Shown: piece by piece, positions 11,599 through 24,120 of the stretch | Layout of the letters: the number at the start of each line of letters is the position of its first letter | Numbering within the stretch: the stretch's first letter is position 1 | Source of the DNA: Papaver somniferum | Lineage: Eukaryota > Streptophyta > Magnoliopsida > Ranunculales > Papaveraceae | Direction of reading: 5' to 3' | Length of the DNA stretch: 64,000 nt | NCBI RefSeq assembly: GCF_003573695.1 | Contig: NC_039366.1 | Location: 157,393,072 to 157,457,071 of the forward strand | Made by a program: the position numbers and the translations under genes | The notes under the pieces: model-generated | Database searches by the model: none | Told to the model about the DNA's origin: nothing | Seen by the model: the letters and a program-made list of their open reading frames with translations, nothing else

Positions 11599-11608
11599 NN
11601 NNNNNNNN
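11599..11608. other. Assembly gap (10 N), probably not real
   Basis: The right flank from 11609 repeats 10856 onward. Confidence 0.9.
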
Positions 11609-12004
11609 GAACTTTACCACCTCAGCTGACCCACGTTCCTTCGGGAACTTCCCATCCTTAGTACAGATTGTACCTTCGTTCACCGCCAGCCTCTGCCAAT
11701 CGGGTTCCGCCATATCATCTCTCTCCACGTGCCTTGATTATGCGTGCAGATAAGATATTTGTGCATTTAATGCTGATTAGATATGTCATCTACCTTTGTC
11801 CCTTCGCCAACTGCCTCCCCATAGACTAGGCTTTTACTTCTTTCATCTTAGACGTTGAGGCATCCTTTCTTGGGACGAGATAAAGTAGATCTACGAAGGT
11901 ATCCTCTGTCACTCGGATTCCTCTGTATAGCGAGGGCTACACAGCTATCTTGTATGCGACCACTGAGATAGTGACACGTGCTCCGCAGAATATTGGTATT
12001 CACA

Positions 12005-12998
12005 TCAGCCTTATTCATCTTCACCATAACTAGTTCAAATGACTCAAAAGAACTAGTTAGAGAGTAGTTCAATTACTTAGATCTCATAGAAGTATACAAG
12101 ACACAATCGAAGCAAAAACAGTTTTGATTCACTCGAATCGATTCATGAACATTATAGCCACAGTTTGAAAAGATTGCATTCCTTAATTTATAAATGTCTT
12201 AGTTCATGAATAAACCGTTTTTAGAAAATAACCCACTTAAGTACGCATACCGGTACACATACTTAAATACCCGGACTGATCTTGTTTTCAGTTCACAAAC
12301 TCCAGCAGAAATTCATGAGATAAAGAACTTCCGACAATAGCGTACAGGTACGCGGACTTAGCTCCGGTTATCCTAAACCAGTAAAGTCCGCATACTTTGG
12401 TTCAAGGATTTTGGACTTACACAAGTATGAATTCATATACAATGTTTATATCCATTCATGGTAATATATTCTAAACTCTTATTTCAATTATTGAAACATT
12501 CTTAGAGGATGTTATATAGTTGTTATTCACAAACTATTTTTCATCAAAACGATTTTCAAGTTATTGAAATGATCAACATGACTTTCTTCACGAGTAAAGA
12601 TGAACTTGGCCAAAGAAAAAGCTTACCAACACATATTTCGAGAAATAGATAAGCGAGATAAACTTGGCTCGAAATAGCACATGTGTATAATCGAAGTCTA
12701 TATAGCAATACGACTTTTGTCTCAAGATAGGAGATAAAATAGATAGACTTTTGAGTGATAGATAAGTTCAAGTCTCCACATACCTTTTTTTCGATGAAGT
12801 TCCACCAGTTCCTTGAGTAGTTCTTCGTCTTTGCATGATGAACGTCGTGGAGTCTAGAGCTCAACTACACTTACTATCTTAGTCCGAGACTTAGATATAA
12901 GTAGACTAGAAATCAAGACTTATAGTTTTGGAAACAAAACTTGACAAACAAGCTTGAGATAGCAACGCTTGCGAGTTCGACCGAGCAGTGCTCTAACA
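12005..12998 (-). repeat. Partial copia LTR interrupted by the gypsy array
   Basis: Matches the 3' two-fifths of the copia LTRs at 20469 and 35952 (CTTCACCATAACTAGTTC, then GCGAGTTCGACCGAGCAGTG) and ends in GCTCTAACA at 12998, the family's terminus. The missing left part starts exactly where the gypsy LTR ends, so A probably inserted in this LTR. No matching internal region follows at 12999, so it may have been a solo LTR. Confidence 0.75.
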
Positions 12999-13889
12999 TT
13001 TGTGATCCTTATGTTTCTAATAAGGTTATACCCAATGTGATATGCTGCAAAATCATTCATCTACACTATTTAAAATACTTCAAAACTTGAATCAAATAGT
13101 GAAAAAAAAAAGTAAAATAGTTTATATTCATATTAACAAATTCTAAGTTACATAATAAATGAATTAAAGGTGATATACCATGAAGTGTTTCTTTGATGCA
13201 TTTTAACAAAACAATTAGGTGTTTCTAAAAATATAGAGAAGAAAAAAAGAACAAAAATAATTACCTGTTTGAAATCAATTCCTTAAAACCCTAAATCAAA
13301 TCAGATGAAATTAGTAAATCCCCGTCTTCGAATTAATTTCATCTCACCTACAGAATCAAAGCAAAAAAAACATTAGTAGATAACAACATGAATTAAAGAG
13401 TTTTTAAACAAAAAGAAAACCTCAACCACACATAAAATTCCTAATCCTAAAGAAAATGAGCAGTAATTAGAATGTAATAGAGATTTGAAACTTTAATGTG
13501 AAGATTTATGTAGAACGGGAGAAAGAGCAAAACAGACCCAGTTATTGAGTTCAAGATTTGAGAGAGAAAGGGGTTCAATTTTGAATTTTGAATCTGTTCT
13601 TAGTTTATTTACCATAAAAAAAGAAAATATGTCATTCTCGGTTCTCGAAAGTTCTAGCTGAGTTAAGACGCGCTCCTTGTCCCCACAGATAGAGTTTGAC
13701 ATACTTACCCTCAAATTATATTCATTTGTTTTTTGTGTGCGTGGACATTTCGGCAAAAAAGCCTTAAATGACCTCTTTGCTTTATAATAGTAAAGATGTG
13801 TTGGCTGTGTGGGATTAGGAAAGTGGTGCGGCTAACACCCACCCAGAAGCTGACTTTGATTAAGCTCTATTTCATTTGGTGCCATGACA
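12999..13889. other. AT-rich stretch with no gene found
   Basis: No domain, LTR end or repeat recognised. Short frames here (for example 13493-13756) are not supported by any motif. Confidence 0.5.
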
Positions 13890-14051
13890 CTGAATTTTGG
13901 CTAATTAAGCTGTAACTTAAGTGTTTATTTCCAAGATGATCAAATTCACATGTACTTTCTACAAAACCACTAAAATAGGATTATTAGCTAAAATATCGAG
14001 TCCTAATTATTATAAATATGGGTATAAAATGTAGCACTTATGTGCTTATCA
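13890..14051 (-). repeat. Relic LTR end of the non-autonomous family at 22050
   Basis: The reverse complement matches the first 150 or so bases of the LTR at 22050: the end TGTGCTTATCA, then GGGTATAAAATGTAGCAC and ATATCGAGTCCTA are recognisable with many substitutions. An old copy of the family, in the opposite direction. Confidence 0.65.
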
Positions 14052-14139
14052 TATATACAGCTTCGCAATTATGTTTTCAATATAACATAACTTGAAAGAT
14101 ACGTTAGGAATGAAATAATTCAATTCAATATTACTAACC

Positions 14140-14366
14140 TCAAGTGGAAAGATGATGTCGCCGTTGTAGTTCGTTACTTCTTCACATTCTTCAGGTCTTC
14201 AGAATAATACTTGTATGTCTCAACATTCCTAGACTTTATAGTCTAACCTAAACGAAGTTGACTCTAGTATTTAATCAAGTGACTCTAGATGAGTTTTGAT
14301 ACTAAAATATGACAACCAAACTTAACATACCAACGCTTGGTAATTTCAACCGAGTTATGCTCTAAT
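14140..14366 (-). repeat. Relic copia LTR terminus
   Basis: The end resembles the copia LTR terminus: CCAACGCTTGG, TTTCAACCGAGTTATGCTCTAA, followed by a degraded purine-tract complement (GGTCTCCCCCTAAC). More diverged than the other LTRs here. Confidence 0.45.
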
Positions 14367-14837
14367 ACTGATTTTTAACATTAATTAGGTCTCCCCCTAA
14401 CTAATTTTAGGATACTAGTATCATATGAAGCTCCCAAATCCCATAGAATTTGCAGCCCCAATAATCAGATTCTTAAAATAACCTTGTGTCTCACATATCC
14501 AATTTATTTAGCATGACTCAATTGGACAGTAGTTTCTTTCGAACTTAAATCCTCCCACTCCATAGAATAACGGTGTCATCTAGTAATGTCGCCTTGACAT
14601 CACCGACGACCTTGAATGTCCATCATACCAGAGCTATGTTAAGAGGAGCTTTGGTAAGCTGCAATGAGTGCTTCAAATATCAAGAGGTGATGTTAAGTAG
14701 ATATGCCCACTTTACCGTGTTTTTCAATTATTTGGTTTTTACGCATACCACATATTAAAGTAATAAAATAATCAAATTAGTACAGCAATGGTGACTAGAA
14801 AATATAACTATACCGGTAAAAACGTATGAATTAAGTG

Positions 14838-15455
14838 CCCATCAAATACTCCCAAACCTTTATTTTGCTAGTCCCGAGAAAAACTAACTAAATGATGGCT
14901 AAAAATAAAATAAAAATCCTAACTCACTGGCGCAGGCATCATGATCGCACTTAACATGTGCAACAAGTCTATAAGCCCCTAGATGCCCCTAGTGGCTGAG
15001 TTATAGTTTAGGGAGGGCTTATCGGAGGTGTACCCGCAAAACCTTTACCCCCGAACTCTAACTAGTCACAAGTATCCAAAGAGTTGTGAGGAAAAAAAGT
15101 TTCTCCTCCTATTGCCAAGAAATTAGAAGTGCAAGAGAAGTCTACCAGCATATCTGCTCAACAGCAGGAAAGATCTGTCCAAAAGCAGGAGAGAGAGAGA
15201 TACCCACTAAACAACGAGAGAGATGTACACTCCACAATGGTATTAACAGCGCAAGAGAGAGAGAGTATGTTTGATGTGTTGAACTAGTGCTAGAAAGGTG
15301 TCTTGTGCTAGATGGAAAGCAGACTAACAGATAAACCAAAATGTATTTCTCCTAGACTCTCATACTGCTCAATAGTAACAACTCCGTTTTCGGATTCAAC
15401 TCTTGATGTAAATCTTTGAAACTTGTAGAACTTCAATAATTTTTCTGAATTCCTT
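14838..15455. repeat. Direct repeat, copy 1
   Basis: About 600 bases repeated at 16040-16605, 1.2 kb away in the same direction. Both copies hold the series CTAACTCACTG.CGCAGGCAT, TGCCAAGAAATTAGAAGTGC and CATATCTGCTCAACA.CAGG, and end with AACTTCAATAATTTTT. The copies are clearly diverged. They could be LTRs of a short old element or a segmental duplication; no coding sequence lies between them. Confidence 0.6.
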
Positions 15456-16039
15456 TCCCGGGATCTTCTTAATGAATTTCTTAATCTCCATGGCTTCAAC
15501 TAAAGAAACAATTACACGATTTTTTTTTGATTGATTTTTTATTTTACAAGAATGAAAAACTAAAACAAAATATGAAATTTTACTTGCCCACGGAGAAGGA
15601 CTTTAGCACTTGATTCTTCAAAAATTTGTATCGTCTTGGTACTAAATTCTTCAAAAATTCTCATCTTCTAGTTTTTGTTGCTTGTAAATCTTGAACATCT
15701 TCAACTTCTTTATTAATTTATGTTCCTCCGCTTATTGATGATGATGAATTTCTATTGATAATGAGGTCAGCTTTATTTTTCTAGCATTTCCTTGTCACAT
15801 AATTATCTCTCCAGCATGGATGTCACGTATCACGATTACTCTCTCGAAGGTTAATTGTCTCTCATGAATGTCAAATTCTCAATTGTCTCTCCAGAATTCT
15901 CTATTGCATCTCTAGACTTTCAAATCCTCTAGCAACTCTAATTTTCATATTTTGGGTGAGAAACAGTGTGTGAACTTCAGCTAAAAGAATATTATATGAC
16001 TCTAAATGTTGGAGATTTTATTTGCATCAATTTTCAGAA

Positions 16040-16605
16040 ACTCTAAAATCCCCCAAAACCTATATTTTTCTAGTCTCGAGCAAAACTAACTAAATTATTC
16101 CTAAAAATAAAATACAAATCCCAACTCACTGTCGCAGGCATTGCGATTACACTTAGCATGTGCAACAATCCTTTGAACTCTTAGGTGGTCCTAGTAGATG
16201 AGTTATAGTCTCGGGAGGGTTTACCAAAGGTGTACCCACAAAAGCTTTACTCCAAACTCTAACTAGTCCCAGGAATCCAAAGAGCTATGAGGACGTAAAG
16301 TTTCCCCTCCTATTGCCAAGAAATTAGAAGTGCAAGAGAAAAACGTCGACTAACATATCTGCTCAACAACAGGTTAGAGATATTGAGAGAGAAAGATACT
16401 CGCTAAACAACGAGAGAGGTGTCCACTCCATAATGATATTAACATCGGGAGAGAGAGTATGTGTGATGTGTTGAACCAGTGCCAGAAAGGTCTTTTTCCA
16501 GATGGAAAGCGGACTAACAGAGCAACCAAATTGTATTTTCCTCACTCTCTCATAGTGCTCAATAAGAATAAATATTCAAAACTTGCAGAACTTCAATAAT
16601 TTTTA
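16040..16605. repeat. Direct repeat, copy 2
   Basis: Partner of 14838-15455, slightly shorter because of small deletions. Confidence 0.6.
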
Positions 16606-17376
16606 TTACGGCCAATCACACAGGCAGTCAAGGACTAGCACCCATCGTAATCCATCATAGACATGAGTTATAAGTTACATCCTTCATAACACATAATAAT
16701 TAACAGAAAATACACAATGTAATTATTCCCTAACAAAAGTCACATCATTAGGTAACACCAACAACAAGTGAGATGATTTCTCTAATATTATCTAGATATC
16801 ACATATAAAGGATGATTTACATAGTAGAAGCTTATTCAAGCTAGTACAGATGCAAAACCTAAACATTGCGATACACTAATTCCTAAAAACATTGTGATAA
16901 AACTACCCAAAGATATTGTGGAACAAGATTTCAAGATTTAAATACATATGCAATGTTATATACATGTAAATAACATGTCGACCGTCTATATACGTTCACA
17001 TAAGAAAACAACTACCTCTACCCCCACTGCAACATCCCACTACCAACCCCACTGCTTCAAACACAGACTACTACAGTAACAATAATACATGCCACCACCA
17101 TTACTGCTGCAAACAAAAACAACCAGAATTAGTAGGAAATAATCGATGTGCTAGGATGAGTACTAACACTAGAATTAATACCTTGTTGTTTCTGTTGTCT
17201 CCTTTATGATACAACATGTGTTCTTGATAATATACAGGTCAATCCTAGAGAAATTGCAACCCCAGCAACATAAAAATATAATTATTATCGTCCTCTACAT
17301 AACAACCCTAAAAATTAATCTCAATAAAAAAATCTTAACAATCCCCAAATCGTAACATCTATTTAGTTCACCACCA
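16606..17376. other. Non-coding stretch, nothing recognised
   Basis: AT-rich, with no motif or repeat partner that I can see in the window. Confidence 0.45.
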
Positions 17377-19000
17377 TGATGAGTGCCAAATAGTGCATAT
17401 TTCTATACCTTTTTATTGGCATTTAACTCATCTTTTGTTCTTTAAAATCATATATTATCCCAAAGAATAAATACTTTTACTAATTAACTCTATGTTTTTA
17501 GGTACTAAATAAAGCTTGAATGAATTGATAAGCCAAAAGAGTAGAAGAATGGTGGCTAGCGACTACGGAAGAGAGACAACACAAAGCTCCCGTGAGAAAG
17601 CCGTGAAGCGCGAAGGAATATCGCGTGAAGAACAGCCGCAATCCGCTTGCATACCTTTCACAATCCATTTGCACTCGCTCTGCAAGTCGCTTGCAAAACC
17701 TAAACCGAGTCGTGGGCTTGGTAGATCCAAAAACCCAAACCCAAGATCCAAACCCGAACCCTCAAGTCAGTTGCATCTGCCTTTCATCCAACAGCTCCTT
17801 CGGTACATCAAGTTTTGATACAACTGGCTCACACTCTAGTCTCATATCTGTTTTCCCTATTGAGCAGAATCTTCATTTCTCATTACTCCTCTTGCAGAAC
17901 CGGCATCACCTTCATCTCTTCCATTAAACTCCATCTTCTCTGTACCATCTCTCTGAGCACAACTTTACCATCATTAACGCCACAATTAACTCCTAATTCT
18001 ATTTCTCTCCCAACCTTGTCTCCTTATGAAGAACAGTAAACCTAGAATCTAGGTTTGAGAGAGATAGAATTAGGGTTGTCTTGATCAACAGCTGGAAGAG
18101 TAGGTTTGCAGAGATGAATTGAAGAGGGAAAACGCGTTGTGGTGAGTGGATTTTCATTAATTACCGAATTGAAAAAGAATCGAGGAGTTTTTGTGTATAA
18201 ATAAAGTCTTCTTCTCTGTAAAAAATTATCCGAATTTAGTTGGATCAATTGCTAGTTTTCAGAATATAAATTGTGTTTTAATCATCTTCAGTATGTTGTA
18301 ATTTTATTTGATAGGGTTTAGATGAAACCCTTAATCATATGTTAAGTTAATTCATGTTCCTGTTATTATTCTTGTTGTGCTTAATGGATATATGAATGAT
18401 TTGTTAGCTGGTTGATCGAATTAGCCTGTGATTAGTTGTACTGTAAGAAGACAGTTAATACTAGGGGTGAGTTAGTGATATTGGTTGATAAGTCACCCAT
18501 TTGAGACCTCTCTGGAAGAAGATCAATGCTTAATGGATATATGAATGATTAGTTAGCTAATTGACCAAATGAGCATGTGATCAGTTGTACTGTAAGAAGA
18601 CAGCTTATACTAGGGGTAATTTAGTGAGATTAACTAATAAATCATCCATTATAGTCTTTCCTGAAAGGAACAAGAACATAACTTGAGTAAGTATTACCTT
18701 AGCATAGGATTAGGAGGTGGATTCAACCACCCTAGTGCCTCTCATATAATTGTTTACAATATGTTCTTCCATCTTACCTTACATTTGGCTTTAATATTTC
18801 AGTTACTACCAAACAAATTTGTCGTATCGACACACAAAACAACCCCTTTTGGTTACTTATTAGTTTGAAATCAGTTGTAGTGAGACTTTGGAATCCATTC
18901 TACACCCACCATGTCCCTGAGGATCGACCTGTATTTGCACTATACACAATAAGGCACTGTGCACTTGCAGTCATCGTAGGTACTATTTATAGACCTATCA
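17377..19000 (+). repeat. 5' LTR of the Athila-like element
   Basis: Starts TGATGAGTGCCAAATAGTGC and ends AGACCTATCA six bases before the primer site. The start is inferred from the TG and from a wording common at such LTR starts; no second LTR is present to confirm it. Frames inside (17516-18039) overlap in several registers and look like chance. Confidence 0.6.
18378..18690 (+). repeat. Tandem duplication inside the Athila-like LTR
   Basis: Two copies of a 159-bp unit starting TGCTTAATGGATATATGAAT at 18378 and 18537, both containing TTGTACTGTAAGAAGACAG. Moderately diverged. Confidence 0.8.
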
Positions 19001-19006
19001 AGTTTT

Positions 19007-19024
19007 TGGCGCCGCTGTCGGGGA
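19007..19024 (+). promoter_or_regulatory. Primer-binding site, tRNA-Asp type
   Basis: TGGCGCCGCTGTCGGGGA, complementary apart from two bases to the 3' end of plant tRNA-Asp (...CCCCGGCAACGGCGCCA, from general knowledge). It lies six bases after the LTR end. Confidence 0.8.
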
Positions 19025-20463
19025 TTCGGTAGCGGTGTAGCTGAGGTTTCTTCTTTACTTTACTGATTTTTAGTTTACTGTTTGTATATATATGTGTTAG
19101 ATTTTCTTTTGTTTTTCTGCAATTATAGCTATAACTTGTTTTATAGCATATTAGCTGGAGTAGTTAGTATAGTTTTCTTTTAACTTGCACTCCATTTATT
19201 TATTCCAGCATCAATGTCATAGAAAAATCATCTTAGTACTGCATTTTGTTTAGCATATTAAATCTTCTGCTGTGTTCTTCAGTTTAATAGTTCACTATCA
19301 TCTGTTGCTACATCATAACTTAGTTAATCCATTTGCATATATACCTTGCATCACTTCTAACTGTAGTTTTTAAACTTCAACCATTTGCATTCAAATCTGC
19401 ATCTCAGTATAAGTATTAGTTGTAGGTTTGATTTTTCAGTCACCACATCATCATATAACTTGCATCCTATCCTGTAGCTTAGTTTGTGCATTTGTGTCTG
19501 TATTTATAGTTTAAAAAGCATCTATCACCCTGTATATTCATATTGCATCTGTAAGATAAGCAGACAACATCCATTTGTTTATAATTTGCAACCATGTGTT
19601 AGTTTTAGATTTATAACTGCATCTTTGCATTGTCTTTTCAGTTTCTTCGCATTCTTGCGTCTCATTTGTGTTTGTAACTGTATTACGTGTTCAATGCCCA
19701 TTCACATAACCTTGTAGTAGTGTAATCATCATATCCCTGTAAATACTAGTTCAATTACTTGTATTGTAATTCACCTTTATCTTAAAAAAAAAATTGTTGT
19801 AATTGTCTTCGTCCTGTTCAGTGCATTCTAGTTTATGAGCCATCTGCACTATGCTTCTGTCATTGTTCTGTGTTTTCATACACATTTTTGAGTACTGACA
19901 TCCACCTTGAGTATCCAGGTGCTCGTAACACTGTTGCGCGAGTCAAAGAAAAGGAGAAAAATGAGCAGAATCCAGTTTTTATTGTGGCTAAAACCGGTTG
20001 GTGTCATTCTCGAACCTCATTATACTTATATTTGTGTGAATGATAAATCATGATAGTCTGATACATTATCTGCCTTACTGAGCATCAATTTCACTTACAA
20101 TTTAAGATATCCATGAGCATGATTCTGTTAAGACTGAACAACATATCTACTTGTTGAATTTGTTATTTCACTAAGCGCTTCTTAATCTCGGCAGAACCTG
20201 TATCTGTGTGTTTTCATCCCTGAAACTGAATGGAATTCATATAAGATTAACATCCCTTATTTACGCTTTGTTGTTAGTCTGATCAGTATAACATATCAGT
20301 TATGTGTGCATAATCCTGAAACCTAGCTGCAGGTTTATATGAGCTGTGCTTCCCTGTTTTGAGAATAGTTAATTGTATGAGTATTTTAACATGTTTGATG
20401 TGTTCTAGGCTATGATTGTGTCTTTTAGAGACCAAACAAAATCTGCCAAGAGGATATTATTGA
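19025..20463 (+). other. Leader of the Athila-like element
   Basis: 1.4 kb without a supported gene. The gag frame is open only for the last 36 or so bases before the copia insertion (a TAG precedes them), so the true gag start is either lost or follows splicing. Confidence 0.55.
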
Positions 20464-20468
20464 GATAC
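20464..20468 (+). repeat. Target-site duplication GATAC (left)
   Basis: Five bases repeated at 38321-38325, flanking the copia element. Dropping one copy restores the host gag frame. Confidence 0.9.
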
Positions 20469-21600
20469 TGAAAAAGCGGGGGTATTACAACCACACCCAA
20501 TATTTTGCTTAGCAATCTATATGGACAAACTCCAATATACTTTCTAGAGAATCAACTAGACAGTCAGACTCAATCTAGATAAAAATTATATCAAAGAGTT
20601 TATATCTCAATCTCTCGATTTAATATATACTCAAGCAAATAGAAATCTGTGAGTCTTTATCAAATACTATAGAGATAACTTGGATGGTACCAAAGACCAA
20701 TATCCAAGTGTCAATCAATTTAAATCAATAACCAAAAAGGTCAGATATTCTAATTGATTGAACAACGCACAACCTGTGATATTTCAGTTATATAACAAAA
20801 TATAATACGGAAAAGAAATAACACAGACACCAGAATTTTGTTAACGAGGAAACCGCAAAAGCAGAAAAACCCCGGGACCTAGTCCAGATTGAACACACAC
20901 TGTATTAAGCCGCTACAGACACTAGCCTACTCCAAATTAACTTCGGTCTGGACTGTAGTTGAACCCCAATCAATCTCACACTAAACCAAGGTACAATTAT
21001 GCCCATACGTCTCTGATCCCAGCAGGATACTACACACTTGATTCCCTTATCTGATCTCACCCACAACTAAGAGTTGCTACGACCCAAAGTCGAAGACTTT
21101 AATAAACAAATTTGTATCACACAGAAAAGTCTACGGTAATAGATAAATCCGTCTCCCACGAATATACCTACAAGTTTTGTTCCGTTTTATAAATCAAGGT
21201 GAACAGGAACCAATTGATAAACCAGACTTATATTCCCGAAGAACAGCCTAGTATTATCAATCACCTCTCAATAATCTTAATCGACGCAGCGAAAAAAGAT
21301 ATTATGGAATCACAAACGATGAGACGAAGGTTTTGTGATTACTTTCATATCTTACCTATCAGAGATATCAATCTCAATACAATTATTACAATTGTACTTG
21401 TATGATAGAAACAACAAGATCAGATCATACAACTACGAGAAAGTAGTATCGGTCTGGCTTCACGATCCCAATGAAGTCTTTAAGTCGTTAACCTGGTTTA
21501 AAAGAAGAAATCAAGGTAAAGGAGAATCGAATCTAGCTTAGAACAACTAGTATCACACAGAAGGTGTGGGGATTAGGTTTCCCAGTTGCCAGAGTTCTCC

Positions 21601-21610
21601 CTTATATAGT
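21601..21610 (-). promoter_or_regulatory. TATA box in copia 3' LTR
   Basis: Minus strand ACTATATAAG. The same place in the 5' LTR (about 37090-37099) reads ACTGTACAAG, which no longer looks like a TATA box. The plus-strand relative at 44579 keeps it. Confidence 0.6.
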
Positions 21611-22044
21611 CTTTCAAATCAGGGTTTGCAATCAATGTTAGCTTGGTAACAAAGCATTCAATATTCACCGTTAGATGAAAACCTGATTTAGATTCAAGCT
21701 AATATATTTCAACCGTTAGATCGAAAACTAGCTTGTTACACACAAATGAAATGCACGTTTCTAGGCTTGTGTAACCGTACCCAAACTTGTATATTTGTTG
21801 GTTCAACAATAGTCAACCAAATGGTTAGCCATATGATCACTTTCATATCAACCATATTCTTCTTCACCATAACTAGTTCTAGTGATTCAAATGAACTAGT
21901 TAGAGAGTTTTTCAATTGCAAGGAAATCTTTTGTGACTACATAAGACACAAGTGAAGCAAAAACAATTTGATTCACTCGAATCGGTTCATGAACTATATA
22001 GCCACGGTTTGCAATTTGCATTCTTTAGTTTATATACGAACAAT

Positions 22045-22049
22045 TTCAC
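22045..22049 (+). repeat. Target-site duplication TTCAC (left)
   Basis: Repeated at 31315-31319. The sister LTR shows the empty site as a single TTCAC at about 37532. Confidence 0.92.
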
Positions 22050-23940
22050 TGATAAGCACATATGTGCTACGTTTTATACCCGTATTTGTATTAGCTAGGA
22101 CTCGATATTTGGCTAATAACACCGTTTTGAGCTATTTACAGGAAATACGAGCAAATCCGATCACCGGAAGGAAAAACGGCTAAAGTACAAGCCATTTAGC
22201 ATTTGCCACAAACATACCAAAATGGGAGCGAGCTTAATTATTTGGCTACCTTGTTTGGCAGTCGCACCACTATCACGCCAGCACACATACAAGGGAAGGG
22301 AAACAAAGAATTGTGTTTGTTAACTAGTGCAATACGTGGAGTCCCCTAGTGTTAAAGAAAATTAGTGGGACGTGTTTCAGCGAGATGAGGAGATGAAGAA
22401 TTGAGAAGAGATAAGTGATACGTGGCAGCCCCTCCACCACATTTCTAATATCCTATGTTCGTAAGTTCACAAAGAAACTCGAAAGAGTAAAGCCACGCAG
22501 ACGTAAATAGGGAAGGTGTATATCCTGGTCAATAAACAATGGAGCTGTTGCCGTCAGTTTTGGTTCGTTTCATCTCTAGAAGTTGTTCGTGAATTGCAGA
22601 GTGCAGAAGACTAGAGAGCAATGTTGAGAGTTTATGGTTAATTTGGGGTGGATAATGAGTCAGTATTGTGAATTCTCTCAAGTATCGATTGAGAAATGGA
22701 GCAGCAACAAGGAGACTCAGGTAAGTATGTCAGCTGGAGTTGGGAAGACTCGACTGACGAGTTTTTTAGCTAGAGGAAGCGACTGCAATGGGTTGCGGCT
22801 GGTGGAGATAAACTCTGTGCTGGCTGTGTTGGACTCGCATGGAGCTGCTGTTGCGACAGGTTTGAAGACGCAATGGATATGGATTGGCTGAGGTATGGGC
22901 AGTCAACAGCGAAGAATGGCTTGGGAATATGGCTGGTTTCACTTTGCTGCGAAGGTGGTTGAACTGGGTGCAATTGATAATCGGTGATGAACAAGTTGGT
23001 GCTGGATGGACAGAATTGGTGTTCTGGTTTACCAAAATTGGTATGAAGTTTGGTCGTATATGAAGATCTGGAGAGGTTGCGGCTACAGAGCCGAAAACCT
23101 TAAAGGAGAGGATGCAAAAAAGTGAAAGAAGGGTTTGCGATTTTTTTGATTTCGTTTTCATTTTGATTTGCTAGTGATTCTCTTTGATTAATCTATGGCT
23201 TTTGAGAAAGCCATATCTAGCTAAATCTTGTAACTAGGGTTTATGTTGAAACCACTTAAGAGTATTAGGCTATTTCCAATCGAATAATATTTAGCAAAAG
23301 ACTATTATGATTTGAATAAATTAATTCCATGATTTTATATATTGATTTAATGATGAAATGAGTTGTTGCTTCACCGGTTTTTAAAACCTATGTGCGTAAT
23401 TGATAGTTTTACAAATATGTTTGTCTTATTATTTGATGATCCATGCTTGGTTAATTACTTTGATGGGTTATGCTTAGAAAAGCCATATAGAATTTGTGAA
23501 CCTATATTTAGTTTCGTATAACTTTCTCGCTAATGCAATTTGATGGTGCATGCTTCAGTTTAATCTTTTGATGTGCCATGCTTAGGGCGTCCCAGTGGTA
23601 TTTGTGACTCTAATATATATAATAGGTGATGTCGATAGAACGAACGATAAATAATTCATGGATTATGTTCCATTTCAGGAATTAAATAGAGATAGTGGTG
23701 GATATCATGAAACCTTGGTTACCGACTTTTCCTTTATATTCATTTTATTAGTTTACTTTAATTTTATTATTTCATTTCAAATTCTAAAAATCCAAAAATA
23801 TTCTTTTTGTTCCTGATTAGATATATAGATTATCAGTATTTTCACCGCTCCATGTGGGTTCGACTCGTACTTGCCTCTATCTACTAGTTAGACACCGTGC
23901 GATTCCGGTTATTATAAATAGGTATCTCCGGATCCTATCA
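22050..23940 (+). repeat. LTR 1 of the three-LTR element
   Basis: TGATAAGCACATATG...GATCCTATCA. Differs from LTR 2 at about nine places by eye. It contains four short repeats of TGATG...ATGCTT at 23434, 23461, 23541 and 23569. A frame at 22634-22891 recurs in all three LTRs but lies in LTR sequence and has no motif, so it is not called. Confidence 0.92.
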
Positions 23941-23945
23941 ATTTT

Positions 23946-23963
23946 TGGCGCCGCTGCCGGGGA
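23946..23963 (+). promoter_or_regulatory. Primer-binding site 1, tRNA-Asp type
   Basis: TGGCGCCGCTGCCGGGGA, five bases after the LTR end, complementary to the plant tRNA-Asp 3' end except for one base. Confidence 0.85.
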
Positions 23964-24120
23964 GCGTTTGTGGAATATTGTAATTAGTATTGTTGATTTT
24001 GTAAATAGTTAGGCGTTTATTTATTTTAATTTTTTGTACAGTATTTTTATTTTTTAGGATTTCTTTTTCCTTTTGACTTGTTTTGTGCTTCAAAATTTTA
24101 TTTCAGGAGCCTTTTTGAGA

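Larger units (their letters stand above)
1..12004 (-). mobile_element. Tandem array of a defective Tat-like Ty3/gypsy element
   Basis: On the minus strand the order LTR, primer-binding site, leader, gag, protease, RT, partial RNase H recurs. A unit is about 5.05 kb: gag starts lie at 9551 and 3776, and 721 bases of repeated contig sequence lie between them. The junction RNase H / truncated LTR / primer site / gag at 5088-3612 shows that units follow one another directly. Integrase is absent from every unit. Single-base differences between copies (for example GAA versus TAA in the protease region, 3361 versus 6800 area) argue that they are different units. The lineage call rests on the RT and protease motifs. 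The left end lies outside the window and six N gaps hide part of the structure. Confidence 0.85.
10345..12004 (-). repeat. LTR at the right end of the gypsy array
   Basis: The plus strand starts TGTGACTACT next to the primer site and ends TATTCACA before copia LTR sequence at 12005, giving TG...CA ends. Two gaps and a misplaced copia contig lie inside. Joining 11059 to 11813 (their flanks overlap by 204 bases) gives an LTR of about 907 bp. Inside it a unit of about 93 bp is imperfectly duplicated (TAGTACAGATGGTACCTTCG at 10813, a variant at 10906). It is the only LTR in the array with both ends. Confidence 0.7.
20469..22049 (-). repeat. 3' LTR of the copia element, left part
   Basis: Starts TGAAAAAGCGGGGG as does 35952; continues at 31315 after the nested insertion. 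Without the insertion and one TTCAC, the LTR is about 2.4 kb. A minus-strand TATA box (ACTATATAAG) lies at 21601-21610. Confidence 0.9.

Noticed and set aside
1..12004. Three or more independent gypsy insertions
   Set aside because: No target duplications between copies, and RNase H, truncated LTR and gag follow each other directly, which fits a tandem array better.
17516..18039. Overlapping 74-100-codon frames in the Athila-like LTR
   Set aside because: Three overlapping registers of low complexity with no motif; inside an LTR.
22634..23161. Frames inside LTR 1 (and the copies at 26321 and 30008)
   Set aside because: They lie in LTR DNA, in both strands at once, and differ in length among the three LTRs.
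23911..23920. TATA box at the end of LTR 1 (ATTATAAATA)
   Set aside because: Only about 20 bases before the LTR end, which leaves no room for an R region and terminal repeat.
24073..24120. Upstream extension of the 382-codon frame
   Set aside because: The frame is open but begins with TTG; the first ATG is at 24121 and a splice acceptor lies in between.
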